From JACVRW01 sp963803245 (GTDB lineage: Bacteria > Actinomycetota > Thermoleophilia > Solirubrobacterales > Thermoleophilaceae), in assembly GCA_963803245.1 (NCBI GenBank), contig CAWDLI010000001.1:62001-126000 (forward strand): 64,000 nt of DNA, read 5' to 3'. The notes below the pieces were generated by a model, which searched no databases, was not told where the DNA came from, and saw only the letters and a list, made by a program, of their open reading frames with translations. Every line of letters starts with the position of its first letter. Positions within the stretch are counted from its first letter, which is position 1. Position numbers and translations under genes: made by a program. Positions 53,073 through 62,806 of this stretch are shown here, in pieces.

Positions 53073-54430
53073 TGTCCCGCTACACCTCGGCAACCGCGCA
53101 GGACCAGGAGGCGATGCTCGCCGCAATCGGCGTGCGGTCGCTCGATGACCTGTTCGCGGACGTGCCCGCCGGACTGCGGCTCGACCGGCCGCTCGCCCTG
53201 CCCGACGGGCGTTCCGAGCAGGAGGTCAACGACGAGCTCGCAGCGCTGGCCGCGCGCAATCGCCACGCCGACGCCGAGACGAGCTTCCTCGGCGCCGGGA
53301 TGTACGACCACTACGTGCCGGCGCTGGTCGACGCCCTGACCAGCCGCTCGGAGTTCCTGACCCCCTACACGCCCTACCAGCCCGAGATCTCCCAGGGCGG
53401 GCTGCAGGTGATGTTCGAGTTCCAGACGGCGATCTCCGAGCTCACGGGCCTGCCCGTGGCCAACGCCTCGGTATACGAGGGGCCCAGCGCCGTGGCCGCC
53501 GCCGGCTACCTCGCCAAGCTCGAGACCGGCCGTTCACGCCTGATCGCGAGCCGGGCGCTGCACCCGCACGCGCGCGCCGCGCTGCGCACCCACGCGGCGG
53601 GTTACGGGATGGAGGTCGTGGAGGTGCCGCTCACCGGCGACGGCGCCACCGACGTCGAGGCGCTCGCCGCGGCGGTGGACGACGACACGGCCGCCGTGAT
53701 CGTGCAGCAGCCCAACTTCCTCGGGACCGTCGAGGACCTCGGCGAGCTCGCCGAGGCCGGCAAGCGCACGGGGGCGCTCTTCGTGGTGGCGGCGGACCCC
53801 CTGCCGCTAGGAGTGCTGCGCCCGCCGGGCGAGCTCGGCGCCGACATCTGCGTGGGTGAGGGCCAGACGCTCGGCAACCGGCTCGACTACGGCGGCCCGA
53901 GCTTCGGGTTCTTCGCCGCGGCCGAGCGCTTCATCCGGCGCATGCCGGGCCGCATCGCCGGCGAGACGCGCGACCTGGACGGGCGCCGCGGCTTCGTGCT
54001 CACGCTCCAGACCCGCGAGCAGCACATCCGCCGCGAGAAGGCCACGCACAACATCTGCACCGCGCAGGCGCTCAACGCGCTCGCCGGGGTGGTCTACCTC
54101 TCCTGGCTCGGCAAGCGCGGCCTGGTCGAGCTGGCCGAGCTGATGCTCCAGCGCACCCACTACGCCCGTGAGGCGCTCGGGCTCGAGGCGATCAACCCCG
54201 GGCCGGTGGTCCGCGAGTTCGCCGTCCGCGTGCCCGACCTCGACGAGCTCTTCGAGCGCGCCCGCGCGGCGGGGATCAACCCCGGCTACCGGCTCGGGCG
54301 CGACTACCCCGAGTACGAGCACGGGCTGCTGGTGGCGATCACCGAGCGCCGCACGCGGCACGACATCGACCGTCTGGCGGAGTTGGTGGGCGCGCCCGCG
54401 CGGGGCCGGCGAGAGGAGGTCGTCACATGA
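53072..54430 (+). CDS. gcvPA: Glycine dehydrogenase (decarboxylating) subunit 1
   Basis: The 452-residue P-protein alpha subunit of a split glycine decarboxylase. Conserved segments: FLGAGMYDHYVPALVD, TPYTPYQPEISQGGLQVMFEFQT, ELTGLPVANASVYEG, GEGQTLGNRLDYGGPSFGFFA, RRMPGRIAGET and RREKATHNICTAQALNAL. It pairs with gcvPB downstream to form the PLP enzyme. ATG 53072. Confidence 0.95.
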   Translation: MSRYTSATAQDQEAMLAAIGVRSLDDLFADVPAGLRLDRPLALPDGRSEQEVNDELAALAARNRHADAETSFLGAGMYDHYVPALVDALTSRSEFLTPYTPYQPEISQGGLQVMFEFQTAISELTGLPVANASVYEGPSAVAAAGYLAKLETGRSRLIASRALHPHARAALRTHAAGYGMEVVEVPLTGDGATDVEALAAAVDDDTAAVIVQQPNFLGTVEDLGELAEAGKRTGALFVVAADPLPLGVLRPPGELGADICVGEGQTLGNRLDYGGPSFGFFAAAERFIRRMPGRIAGETRDLDGRRGFVLTLQTREQHIRREKATHNICTAQALNALAGVVYLSWLGKRGLVELAELMLQRTHYAREALGLEAINPGPVVREFAVRVPDLDELFERARAAGINPGYRLGRDYPEYEHGLLVAITERRTRHDIDRLAELVGAPARGRREEVVT

Positions 54431-55941
54431 GCGCGACCCCTCTGGACCCGCGCCGGGACGAGGACACGGTCACGATCTTCGAGCGCTCGCGCGAGGGGCG
54501 CAGGGCGTTCGTGGCGCCCGCGCTCGACGTGCCGGAGGTGCCGCTCGACGAGCTGCTGCCGGCGCATGCGCTGCGCGAGCGCCCGGCCGAGCTGCCGGAG
54601 GTGCCCGAGCCCGAGATCGTGCGCCACTACACGACGCTCTCGTCCAAGAACTTCCATCTCGACGAGGGCTTCTATCCGCTCGGCTCGTGCACGATGAAGC
54701 ACAACCCGAAGCTCCACGAGCGGCTCGCGGCGCTGCCGGGCCACGCCCGACTGCACCCGCTCCAGGACCCCGAGTACGCGCAGGGCGCGCTCGACCTGAT
54801 GTGGCGTCTCCAGGACGCGCTGGCGGAGATAGCCGGGCTGCCGCACGTGTCGCTGCAGCCGTCGGCGGGGTCGCAGGGCGAGCTGGCGGGCCTCCTGCTC
54901 ACACGGGCCTACCACGAGGCCGCCGGCGAGCACAGGCACAAGGTGCTGACGCCCGACACCGCCCATGGCACGAACCCGGCGACGGTGACCATGGCGGGCT
55001 ACGAGGTGGTGAAGGTGGGCACCTCGGCCGACGGCGGGGTGGACCTCGACGACCTGCGCGAGAAGGCCACCGACGACGTGGCTTGCCTGATGCTCACGAA
55101 CCCCAACACGCTCGGGCTCTTCGACCGCAACATCGAGGAGATCTCCCGCATCGTGCACGAGGCGGGGGCGACGCTCTACTACGACGGGGCGAACCTGAAC
55201 GCCGTGATGGGCATCGTGCGCCCGGGCGACACCGGCTTCGACATCGTCCACTTCAATCTGCACAAGACGTTCACGCAGCCGCACGGGGGCGGGGGCCCGG
55301 GCGCGGGGCCGATCGCCGTGTCCGACCGGATCGAGCCCTTCCTCCCGGCGCCGCAGGTCGTGCGCCGCAAGGGGGACAACGGCTCGGAGCCGCATTTCGA
55401 CCTGGACTTCGACCGGCCGCAGTCGATCGGCAAGCTGCGCGGCTTTCAGGGGAACTTCGGAGTCTTCGTGCGCGCCTACGCCTACATCCGCTCGCTAGGA
55501 GGCGACGGCCTCAAGGAGGCCTCGCAGATGGCGGTGCTGAACGCGAACTACCTGAAGGCGCGGCTCGCCGAGGAGGGCGTGGCCGAGTACCTCCCGGTGG
55601 CCTACGACCGGCTCTGCATGCACGAGTTCGTGCTCTCGGGCCGCGGCGCGCGCGACCAGCTCGGCGTGAAGACGCTCGACCTGGCCAAGCGCATGCTCGA
55701 CCACGGCGTCCATCCGCCCACGGTCTACTTCCCGCTGCTCGTGGAGGAGGCGCTGATGATCGAGCCCACCGAGACCGAGACGAAGGAGCGGCTCGACCAC
55801 TTCGCGGACGCCGTGAGGGCGATCCTCGAGGAGGCCGCCGAGGACCCGGAGATCGCGCGCGGCGCGCCCTACACCACGCCGGTGCGCCGGCTCGACGAAG
55901 CAGCCGCGGCCAAGCGGCCCGTCGTCCGCCAGCCCATCTGA
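54427..55941 (+). CDS. gcvPB: Glycine dehydrogenase (decarboxylating) subunit 2
   Basis: The 504-residue P-protein beta subunit, carrying the PLP lysine in FNLHKTFTQPHGGGGPGAGP (~Lys 278). Other segments: YPLGSCTMKHNPKLHE, LQPSAGSQGELAGLL, TPDTAHGTNPATVTMAGYEV, TNPNTLGLFDRNI and GVHPPTVYFPLLVEEALMIEPTE. ATG 54427 overlaps the gcvPA stop (ATGA). No L protein (lpd) gene is in the window. Confidence 0.95.
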   Translation: MSATPLDPRRDEDTVTIFERSREGRRAFVAPALDVPEVPLDELLPAHALRERPAELPEVPEPEIVRHYTTLSSKNFHLDEGFYPLGSCTMKHNPKLHERLAALPGHARLHPLQDPEYAQGALDLMWRLQDALAEIAGLPHVSLQPSAGSQGELAGLLLTRAYHEAAGEHRHKVLTPDTAHGTNPATVTMAGYEVVKVGTSADGGVDLDDLREKATDDVACLMLTNPNTLGLFDRNIEEISRIVHEAGATLYYDGANLNAVMGIVRPGDTGFDIVHFNLHKTFTQPHGGGGPGAGPIAVSDRIEPFLPAPQVVRRKGDNGSEPHFDLDFDRPQSIGKLRGFQGNFGVFVRAYAYIRSLGGDGLKEASQMAVLNANYLKARLAEEGVAEYLPVAYDRLCMHEFVLSGRGARDQLGVKTLDLAKRMLDHGVHPPTVYFPLLVEEALMIEPTETETKERLDHFADAVRAILEEAAEDPEIARGAPYTTPVRRLDEAAAAKRPVVRQPI

Positions 55942-55946
55942 GCCTC

Positions 55947-56936
55947 GTGCGGATCTTCAGCGGCATCCAGCCCACCGGCCGCAAGCACCTGGGCAACTAC
56001 CTGGGCGCCATCACGCAGTACGTGGAGGGCCAGGACAGGGCCGACCCGGCGATCTACTGCATCGTCGATCTGCACGCCACCGGCGTGTCCTACGACCCCA
56101 AGGCGCTGCCCGAGTACGTGCTCGACACCGCGGCAACGCTGATGGCGGCCGGGCTCGACCCCGGCCGCTGCATCCTCTTCCGCCAGTCCGACGTGAGGGA
56201 GCACACCGAGCTGTGCTGGCTCCTCAGCTCGGTCACCGCCTACGGCGAGCTCCAGCGGATGACCCAGTTCAAGGAGAAGTCGGAGCGCGAGCAGGACCTG
56301 GTGCGCACCGCCCTGTTCCTCTACCCGGTGCTCCAGGCGGCCGACATCCTGCTCTACCGCACCGACGAGGTGCCCGTGGGTGACGACCAGCGCCAGCACG
56401 TCGAGCTTGCGCGCGAGATCGCCCGCCGCTTCAACACCACCTACGGCGACGTGCTGGTGGAGCCCGCACACCGGATCCCCGATGTGGGGGCCCGGATCAT
56501 GGACCTCCAGGGCCCCGCCTCGAAGATGTCCACCACCTCCGCCAGCGCCGCCGGCCGCGTGTACATCGACGACGAGGCGGACGACATCCGGCGCAAGTTC
56601 AAGCGCGCCGAGACCGACTCCGGGAGCGAGGTGGTGCGCGCCCCGGACAAGCCCGGCATCAGCAACCTGATCGAGATCCTCGCCGTGACCCGGGGCGTGT
56701 CGCCGGAGGATGTGGAGCGCGAGTTCGCCGGGCAGGGCTACGGCGCGTTCAAGGAGGCGGTGGGAGAGTCCGTGGTCGGCCTCCTGGCCCCGGTGCGCGA
56801 GCGCTACGTCGAGCTGCGCTCCGACGAGGCGGCCCTGGAGGGAGCTCTCCAGGAAGGCGCCGAACGCGCCCGCTCGATCGCCACCGGCGTGATGTCGGAT
56901 GTCCGCGCCGCGATGGGCGTCGGACCGCGGGGCTAA
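55947..56936 (+). CDS. trpS: Tryptophanyl-tRNA synthetase
   Basis: A 329-residue class I aminoacyl-tRNA synthetase charging tRNA-Trp. The HIGH-equivalent is SGIQPTGRKHLGNYLGA (~6-22), the KMSKS-equivalent reads SKMSTTSASA (~193; the second Lys is replaced by Thr), and LFLYPVLQAADILLYRTDEVPVGDDQRQHVEL is typical of TrpRS. GTG 55947 is 5 bp after gcvPB. The KMSTT form is uncommon but can occur in functional TrpRS enzymes. Confidence 0.92.
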   Translation: MRIFSGIQPTGRKHLGNYLGAITQYVEGQDRADPAIYCIVDLHATGVSYDPKALPEYVLDTAATLMAAGLDPGRCILFRQSDVREHTELCWLLSSVTAYGELQRMTQFKEKSEREQDLVRTALFLYPVLQAADILLYRTDEVPVGDDQRQHVELAREIARRFNTTYGDVLVEPAHRIPDVGARIMDLQGPASKMSTTSASAAGRVYIDDEADDIRRKFKRAETDSGSEVVRAPDKPGISNLIEILAVTRGVSPEDVEREFAGQGYGAFKEAVGESVVGLLAPVRERYVELRSDEAALEGALQEGAERARSIATGVMSDVRAAMGVGPRG

Positions 56937-56945
56937 TCTAGCCGC

Positions 56946-57677
56946 GTGTCCGTCGCCTCGCTCGACCTCGACCTCGAGGTCTTCCAGGGCCCGTTCGACC
57001 TGCTGCTCACGCTGGTGCTCAACGAGGAGGTGGATCTCCTCGAGGTCGACCTGGCAGATGTGGTGCTCGCCTACGTCGAGCATCTCGAGCGCGCCGGCGA
57101 GCTCGATCTCGAGGCCGCGACCGAGTTCCTGGTGCTGATCGCCGCGCTGCTCGAGCTGAAGTCGCGCCTGATGCTGCCCTCCGACGGCGACGAGGAGGGG
57201 CTCGACCTGGTGCCGAGCGAGGCCGCGGACGAGCTGCTCGCGCGGATGGTCGAGTACCACCGCTATCGCGGCGCCGCCGCGCACCTGCGCGAGCGCCTGG
57301 AGGCCGAGCACGGCCACCGCTACCGCTCGGCCCCGCTCCCCCCGCAGCTGCGCCGGGTGGCACTGGAGACCGCCGAGCCCGCCTACGACCCGGAGCGGCT
57401 CGCGGAGGCGCTCGGCGAGCTGCTGCGCATCCCGCCGCCGCTGGACCTGCGGCACGTGCGCCGGCCGGCGGTGTCGGTCGAGCAGCGCCTGCGCCACCTG
57501 CGCGATCTGCTCGGGAGCCGCCGGAGCTTCTCGTTCGACGACGCGGTGCGCGGGTCGGACCGCCTGACCGAGGCGGTCACGCTCTTCGCCCTGCTCGAGC
57601 TCTACAAGGCCGGCGAGGCCAGGTGGGAGCAGGCCGAGCCCTTCGGTCCGATCACGGTGCGGGCGGCCTCCGAATGA
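56946..57677 (+). CDS. scpA: Segregation and condensation protein A
   Basis: A 243-residue kleisin bridging SMC heads in chromosome condensation. FQGPFDLLLTLVLNEEVDLLEVDLADV near the N-terminus, ATEFLVLIAALLELKSRLMLP in the middle and a winged-helix C-terminus ending LTEAVTLFALLELYKAGEARWEQ. GTG 56946, nine bases after trpS. It overlaps scpB (ATGA). Confidence 0.92.
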   Translation: MSVASLDLDLEVFQGPFDLLLTLVLNEEVDLLEVDLADVVLAYVEHLERAGELDLEAATEFLVLIAALLELKSRLMLPSDGDEEGLDLVPSEAADELLARMVEYHRYRGAAAHLRERLEAEHGHRYRSAPLPPQLRRVALETAEPAYDPERLAEALGELLRIPPPLDLRHVRRPAVSVEQRLRHLRDLLGSRRSFSFDDAVRGSDRLTEAVTLFALLELYKAGEARWEQAEPFGPITVRAASE

Positions 57678-58246
57678 ACGAGCTCGCCCGCATCGTCGAG
57701 GCGCTGCTGTTCCTGTCGCCCGAGCCCGTGTCCGTGGAGCGGCTGGCCGAGGCGGCCGAGGTGTCCGAGTCCGAGGTGGTGGAGGCGCTCGCGCGCTTGC
57801 GCGAGCACTACGCCGAGGGCTACCGGGGCGTGGTGCTTCGCGAGGTGGCGGGCGGCTTCACGCTCGCCACGGACCCGGTGGCCGAGCGCGCCGCGCGCCG
57901 CCTGCTGGCGCGCCCGCGCACCCCGCCGCTCACCCAGGCCCAGGCGGAGTGCCTCGCGATCGTGGCCTACCTCCAGCCGGTCTCACGCCCCGAGCTGGGC
58001 CGCATCCGCGGCGTGGGATCGGAGTCGGCGGTCGGAACGCTGCTCGAGCGCGGCCTCGTGGAGGAGTCGGGCAGATCGCGGTTCGGAGCGGTCCTCTACC
58101 GGACCACCGAGCTGTTCGAGAAGCTCTTCGGGCTCGCCGGCCTCGACACGCTGCCCGACCCCGGGAAGTTCGACCCCACCCCCGAGGAGCAGGGCGAGCT
58201 GCGCGAGCGGCTGCTGCGGGCGGGCGAGCAGCGCGCGCAGGGCTGA
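57674..58246 (+). CDS. scpB: Segregation and condensation protein B
   Basis: A 190-residue winged-helix partner of ScpA in the SMC complex. RIVEALLFLSPEPVSVERLAEAAEVS (N-terminal winged helix), GGFTLATDPV, PLTQAQAECLAIVAYLQPVSRPEL and IRGVGSESAVGTLLERGLVEESGR are typical. ATG 57674 overlaps the scpA stop. Confidence 0.92.
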   Translation: MNELARIVEALLFLSPEPVSVERLAEAAEVSESEVVEALARLREHYAEGYRGVVLREVAGGFTLATDPVAERAARRLLARPRTPPLTQAQAECLAIVAYLQPVSRPELGRIRGVGSESAVGTLLERGLVEESGRSRFGAVLYRTTELFEKLFGLAGLDTLPDPGKFDPTPEEQGELRERLLRAGEQRAQG

Positions 58247-58376
58247 GGGCGGCGGCAGGTCCAGCGCCTACTGCGGCTGGGTAGGAGGGCGGCGGGTCTG
58301 GCCGGGCCGCGGGCACCGAGCGAACCGAACATTGGAGGCCATATGGGCCCCTTTTGTTCGTCTCGGCCCCCCTGAA

Positions 58377-58421
58377 CGAGACCAAAGTTGAGCTGAATAG
58401 TTCAGCTTTATCTTGGTCTCG
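58377..58421. promoter_or_regulatory. Two-tier palindrome upstream of the EAL gene
   Basis: Outer arms CGAGACCAA (58377-58385) / TTGGTCTCG (58413-58421) and inner arms AGCTGAA (58391-58397) / TTCAGCT (58401-58407), loop TAG. The unpaired spacers are 5 bases on each side. The DNA is locally AT-richer. It has the same design as the element at 32041. An operator or a transcript-end stem is possible. Confidence 0.45.
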
Positions 58422-58444
58422 CTCAAGAAGGCGCGCACTTACCC

Positions 58445-58517
58445 CGGGCCGTGTACCCCATCCGGGGGAAACCCCCGCTAACGGCCCGCTCTGGGCCTGC
58501 CGATAACCAGAGAGGAG
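58445..58517 (+). ncRNA. Candidate structured 5' leader of the PAS/EAL gene
   Basis: CGGGCCG (58445-58451) pairs with CGGCCCG (58482-58488), enclosing CGGGGG-AAA-CCCCCG (58463-58477). Next comes CTCTGG (58489-58494) / CCAGAG (58507-58512), whose 3' arm abuts the ribosome-binding site AGAGGAG (58511-58517). GGGC at 58493 could alternatively pair with GCCC at 58517, hiding that site. It does not contain the CGCAAAGC core of GEMM-I c-di-GMP riboswitches. Class unknown. Confidence 0.4.
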
Positions 58518-58527
58518 CCCGACCGCG

Positions 58528-60816
58528 ATGGCGTCTCTCGATTCGATACCGGGCCGGCTGCCGAGCGCTGGTGGGCTGGGCCCCTCACCTGCCTCCGCGC
58601 AAGCCGAGCGGCTTGCGGCGCTGAGCCCTGTCCTGGTAGCGGTCTCGGACGCCAACATGCGGCTGACGTTCACGAGCCCCGCGCTCCAGCGGGAGCTCGG
58701 CTGGACCGGCGAGGAGCTGGCGGGACGCAACTGGCTCGAGCTGCTGAGCGCCGAGGACATCGCCGACGCTGGTCGCGCCCTCGGGGCGGCCCGCGACTCG
58801 CAGGGCACCGAGGTGACCTTCGAGGCGCGCACGGCCACCCGCTCGGGCGGCTGGCGCCATCTCTGCTGGACCGTGGCGTTCGAGGACGCGACCTTCTACA
58901 CCGCCGCCCGCGACGTGAGCGAGCAGCGGCGCGCCGAGGGCGCGCTCGCCTCGGGGGACCAGCGACTCGGCGCCCTGATCGAGCAGGTGCCGGCCATCGT
59001 CTACACCGCGGCTTTCGGCGAGGAGGGACGCTGGTCCTTCGTGAGCGCGCAGGTGGAGCGCCTGCTCGGCTGGACGCCCGAGGAGTGGATGGCCGACCCG
59101 CGGTCCTGGATCAAGAGCATCCACCCCGACGATCGCGAGCGCGTGATCGAGGACGAACAGCCGCTCGGAGACGCCGGAGACCAGCTGCGCTCGGAGTACC
59201 GCATGGTCGCCCGCGACGGGCGCGTGCTCTGGGTGCGCGACGCGGCCACCGTCATCGTCGGCGAGGGCGGCGAGCTGCTGATGCAGGGGCTGATGCTCGA
59301 CGTGACCGATCTCAAGCGCGCCCAGGAGGCGGCGCTCCAGAACGAGGAGAAGTACCGCACGCTGGTGCAGACCTCCCAGGACCTGATCTGGGCCGTGGAC
59401 GGCGAGGGCCGCTTCACGTTCGTGAACGACGCGGTCAAGCGAATCCACGGCTACGAGCCCGAGGACATGATCGGCCGGCCGTTCACCGACTTCCAGCGCG
59501 CGGAGATCGCTCAGCGCGACCTCGCGGTGCTGACCCAGATCTTCGACGGGGCCGAGTTCGAGCACTACGAGACCGAGCACCTGCGGAAGGACGGGACCCC
59601 GGTGGTGCTGAGCTTCAACACCGCCGTCCTGCGCAACAGCGAGGGCAACGTCGTGGGCGCCACCGGCACCGCGCGCGATGTGACCGAGCAGCGGCGCATG
59701 GAGGAGGCGGTGACGGCCAAGCACCTCCAGCTCCAGTCCATCATCGACAACTCCCCGCTCGTGATCTACGCCAAGGACGCCCATCACCGCTACCAGCTCG
59801 CCAACCGCGAGCTGGAGGTGCATCTGGGCCTGCCGGCCGGCGGCGCGGTGGGGCGCGCCGACGACGAGCTCCTCGGCGCGGAGCAGGCCGCCGAGCGGCG
59901 CCTCGCCGACCAGAAGGTGCTCGACGACGGCCGCGCGCTCGAGGCCGAGGAGACCCTGAGCGTCGGCGGCCGCGAGCGCGCCTACCTGCTGCACCGCTTC
60001 CCCCTTCGAGGGTCCGACGGCAGCGTCTACGGCGTCTGCGGCATCGGCACCGACATAACCGAGCGCCGCGACCGCGAGGACACGCTCCGGGCGAAGCTCG
60101 AGTGGTCGGTGCGCATCCGCCGCGCGATCGACGAGGACCGGCTGGTCCTGTACGGGCAGCCGATCGTGGAGATCGCGACCGGCCAGCACGTGCAGGAGGA
60201 GCTGCTCGTGCGGATGATCGACGAGGAGGGGCAGCTCGTGATGCCGGGCGCCTTCCTGCCGCCGGCCGAGCGCTTCCACCTCGCACCGCTGATCGACCGC
60301 TGGGTGATCGCGAAGGCCGCGCGGCTGGCCGCGACCCGTCGCGTGGAGGTCAACCTATCCGGGCAGAGCGTGGGCGAGGCCTCGCTCGTGGAGTACGTTG
60401 AGGCGCAGCTGGCCGACGCCGGCGCCGACCCGAGCAACGTGGTCTTCGAGATCACCGAGACGGCGGCGGCCAAGGACATCGGCCAGGCCACGCGGCTGGC
60501 CGAGCGGCTGTCGGAGCTCGGCTGCGGCTTCGCGCTCGACGACTTCGGCACGGGCTACGGCAGCTTCACCTACCTCAAGCACCTGCCGGTCGACTACCTG
60601 AAGATCGACATGGAGTTCGTGCGCCACCTGAAGCCGGGCTCCCCGGACGTGCAGGTGGTCAGCGCGATCATCGACGTGGCCCGGAAGTTCGGCATCAAGA
60701 CGGTCGCCGAGGGCGTGGAGAGCCAGGAGACACTCGACCTGCTCGGAGAGCTGGGCGCGGACTTCGCCCAGGGCTACCACCTCGGCTTCCCCGCGCCTGT
60801 CGACGGCCGGCGCTAG
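58528..60816 (+). CDS. PAS-domain c-di-GMP phosphodiesterase (EAL)
   Basis: A 762-residue cytosolic sensor enzyme with four PAS domains (~28-130, ~146-268, ~272-395, ~398-515) and a C-terminal EAL domain (~520-758). The PAS cores include FVSAQVERLLGWTPEEW, FVNDAVKRIHGYEPEDMIG and HHRYQLANRELEVHLG. In the EAL domain QPIVEIATGQHVQEELLVR carries EEL for EAL; VNLSGQSV, VFEITETAA, LDDFGTGYGSF, YLKIDMEFV, TVAEGVES and AQGYHLG retain the metal and catalytic residues, so it is probably active. No GGDEF domain and no TM segment. ATG 58528 with GGAG 10 nt upstream. Confidence 0.9.
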   Translation: MASLDSIPGRLPSAGGLGPSPASAQAERLAALSPVLVAVSDANMRLTFTSPALQRELGWTGEELAGRNWLELLSAEDIADAGRALGAARDSQGTEVTFEARTATRSGGWRHLCWTVAFEDATFYTAARDVSEQRRAEGALASGDQRLGALIEQVPAIVYTAAFGEEGRWSFVSAQVERLLGWTPEEWMADPRSWIKSIHPDDRERVIEDEQPLGDAGDQLRSEYRMVARDGRVLWVRDAATVIVGEGGELLMQGLMLDVTDLKRAQEAALQNEEKYRTLVQTSQDLIWAVDGEGRFTFVNDAVKRIHGYEPEDMIGRPFTDFQRAEIAQRDLAVLTQIFDGAEFEHYETEHLRKDGTPVVLSFNTAVLRNSEGNVVGATGTARDVTEQRRMEEAVTAKHLQLQSIIDNSPLVIYAKDAHHRYQLANRELEVHLGLPAGGAVGRADDELLGAEQAAERRLADQKVLDDGRALEAEETLSVGGRERAYLLHRFPLRGSDGSVYGVCGIGTDITERRDREDTLRAKLEWSVRIRRAIDEDRLVLYGQPIVEIATGQHVQEELLVRMIDEEGQLVMPGAFLPPAERFHLAPLIDRWVIAKAARLAATRRVEVNLSGQSVGEASLVEYVEAQLADAGADPSNVVFEITETAAAKDIGQATRLAERLSELGCGFALDDFGTGYGSFTYLKHLPVDYLKIDMEFVRHLKPGSPDVQVVSAIIDVARKFGIKTVAEGVESQETLDLLGELGADFAQGYHLGFPAPVDGRR

Positions 60817-60820
60817 AAAA

Positions 60821-61750
60821 CTAGGACGCGGCCAGCTCGAGACGAGCGTCCGCGAACTCCTCGGCCACGTCGCGCAGGATCTGCAGCATCGCCTCGCCCG
60901 CGGGTGAGCGGTAGGCGCTCTCGGGTCGCGCCGCCCACACGTTGCGCCGCGGGCGGTCGGTGAGCGCCCGGGCCACCACGCCCGGGTGGATCGAGGTGAG
61001 CGCGAGGCGCGGCATCAGCGTCACGCCCACGCCGGCCGCCACGAGCGCCTGGGAGGCCATCGTGTCGTCGGCCTCGAAGGCCACGCGCGGTTCGAAGCCC
61101 GCCTGGCGGCAGACCTCCTCGGTGATCCGGCGGCAGCCGTTGGCGTCCGTGGACGAGATCCACGGCTCGTCGGCCACGTCCTTGAGCGACAGCTTGCGCC
61201 GTTCCGCGAGCGGATGGTCGGCGCGGAGGATCAGGTCGTAGGTGTCCTCGACGAGCGGAGTGAGCTCGAGGTCCGTGGCGAGCGTGCCCGGCACCGAGTC
61301 GTGGTCGTAGACGAGGGCGAGGTCGATCTCCCCGGTGCGCAGCAGCGCGCAGGCCTCGTCGGGCTCGGCCTCGACCATTCCCAGCTCGACCTGCGGATGG
61401 CGACTGTGGAAGACCGCCACGGCCTGGGGAACGAGCGTGGCGCCGGCGCTCTGGAAGCAGGCGAGCCGCAACCGGCCCCCGCGCAGTCCCGCGATCGCGG
61501 CCAGCTCTTCCTCGGCGGCGTCCAGCCGGCAGAGGATCGCCTCGGTGTGCTCCACGAGGGCGCGACCGGCGTCGGTCAGGCGCACACCGCGGGCGCCGCG
61601 CTCGACGAGCCGGGCGCCGGTCTCGCGCTCGAGGGCCGCCACGTGCTGGCTGATGGCCGACTGCGTGAAGCTCAGCGCCTCCGCGGCCGCGGAGAAGGAA
61701 CCCTGGGCCGCGACCTCGCGAAGGACCTTCATTCGGCGGACGTCGAGCAT
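60821..61750 (-). CDS. LysR-family transcriptional regulator
   Basis: A 309-residue regulator. The N-terminal winged helix (~1-60, VRRMKVLREVAAQGSFSAAAEALSFTQSAISQHVAALERE) and the C-terminal ligand-binding domain (~90-290, GGRLRLACFQSAGATLVPQAVAVFHSRHPQVEL) are typical. Effector and target are unknown. It is convergent with the EAL gene and lies just downstream of rlmN on the same strand; ATG 61750. Confidence 0.9.
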   Translation of the reverse strand: MLDVRRMKVLREVAAQGSFSAAAEALSFTQSAISQHVAALERETGARLVERGARGVRLTDAGRALVEHTEAILCRLDAAEEELAAIAGLRGGRLRLACFQSAGATLVPQAVAVFHSRHPQVELGMVEAEPDEACALLRTGEIDLALVYDHDSVPGTLATDLELTPLVEDTYDLILRADHPLAERRKLSLKDVADEPWISSTDANGCRRITEEVCRQAGFEPRVAFEADDTMASQALVAAGVGVTLMPRLALTSIHPGVVARALTDRPRRNVWAARPESAYRSPAGEAMLQILRDVAEEFADARLELAAS

Positions 61751-61759
61751 TAGTAGAGC

Positions 61760-62779
<1,020 letters not shown>

Positions 62780-62806
62780 GGCGCCGAGTCTGGCAGCCTT
62801 GGGAGC

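Noticed and set aside
55869..57497. Long minus-strand frame opposite trpS and scpA
   Set aside because: It mirrors well-conserved plus-strand genes; His/Val/Leu-rich shadow composition typical of GC-rich DNA.
58445..58527. GEMM-I c-di-GMP riboswitch upstream of the EAL gene
   Set aside because: The CGCAAAGC core and the tetraloop-receptor arrangement are absent; kept only as an unclassified structured leader.
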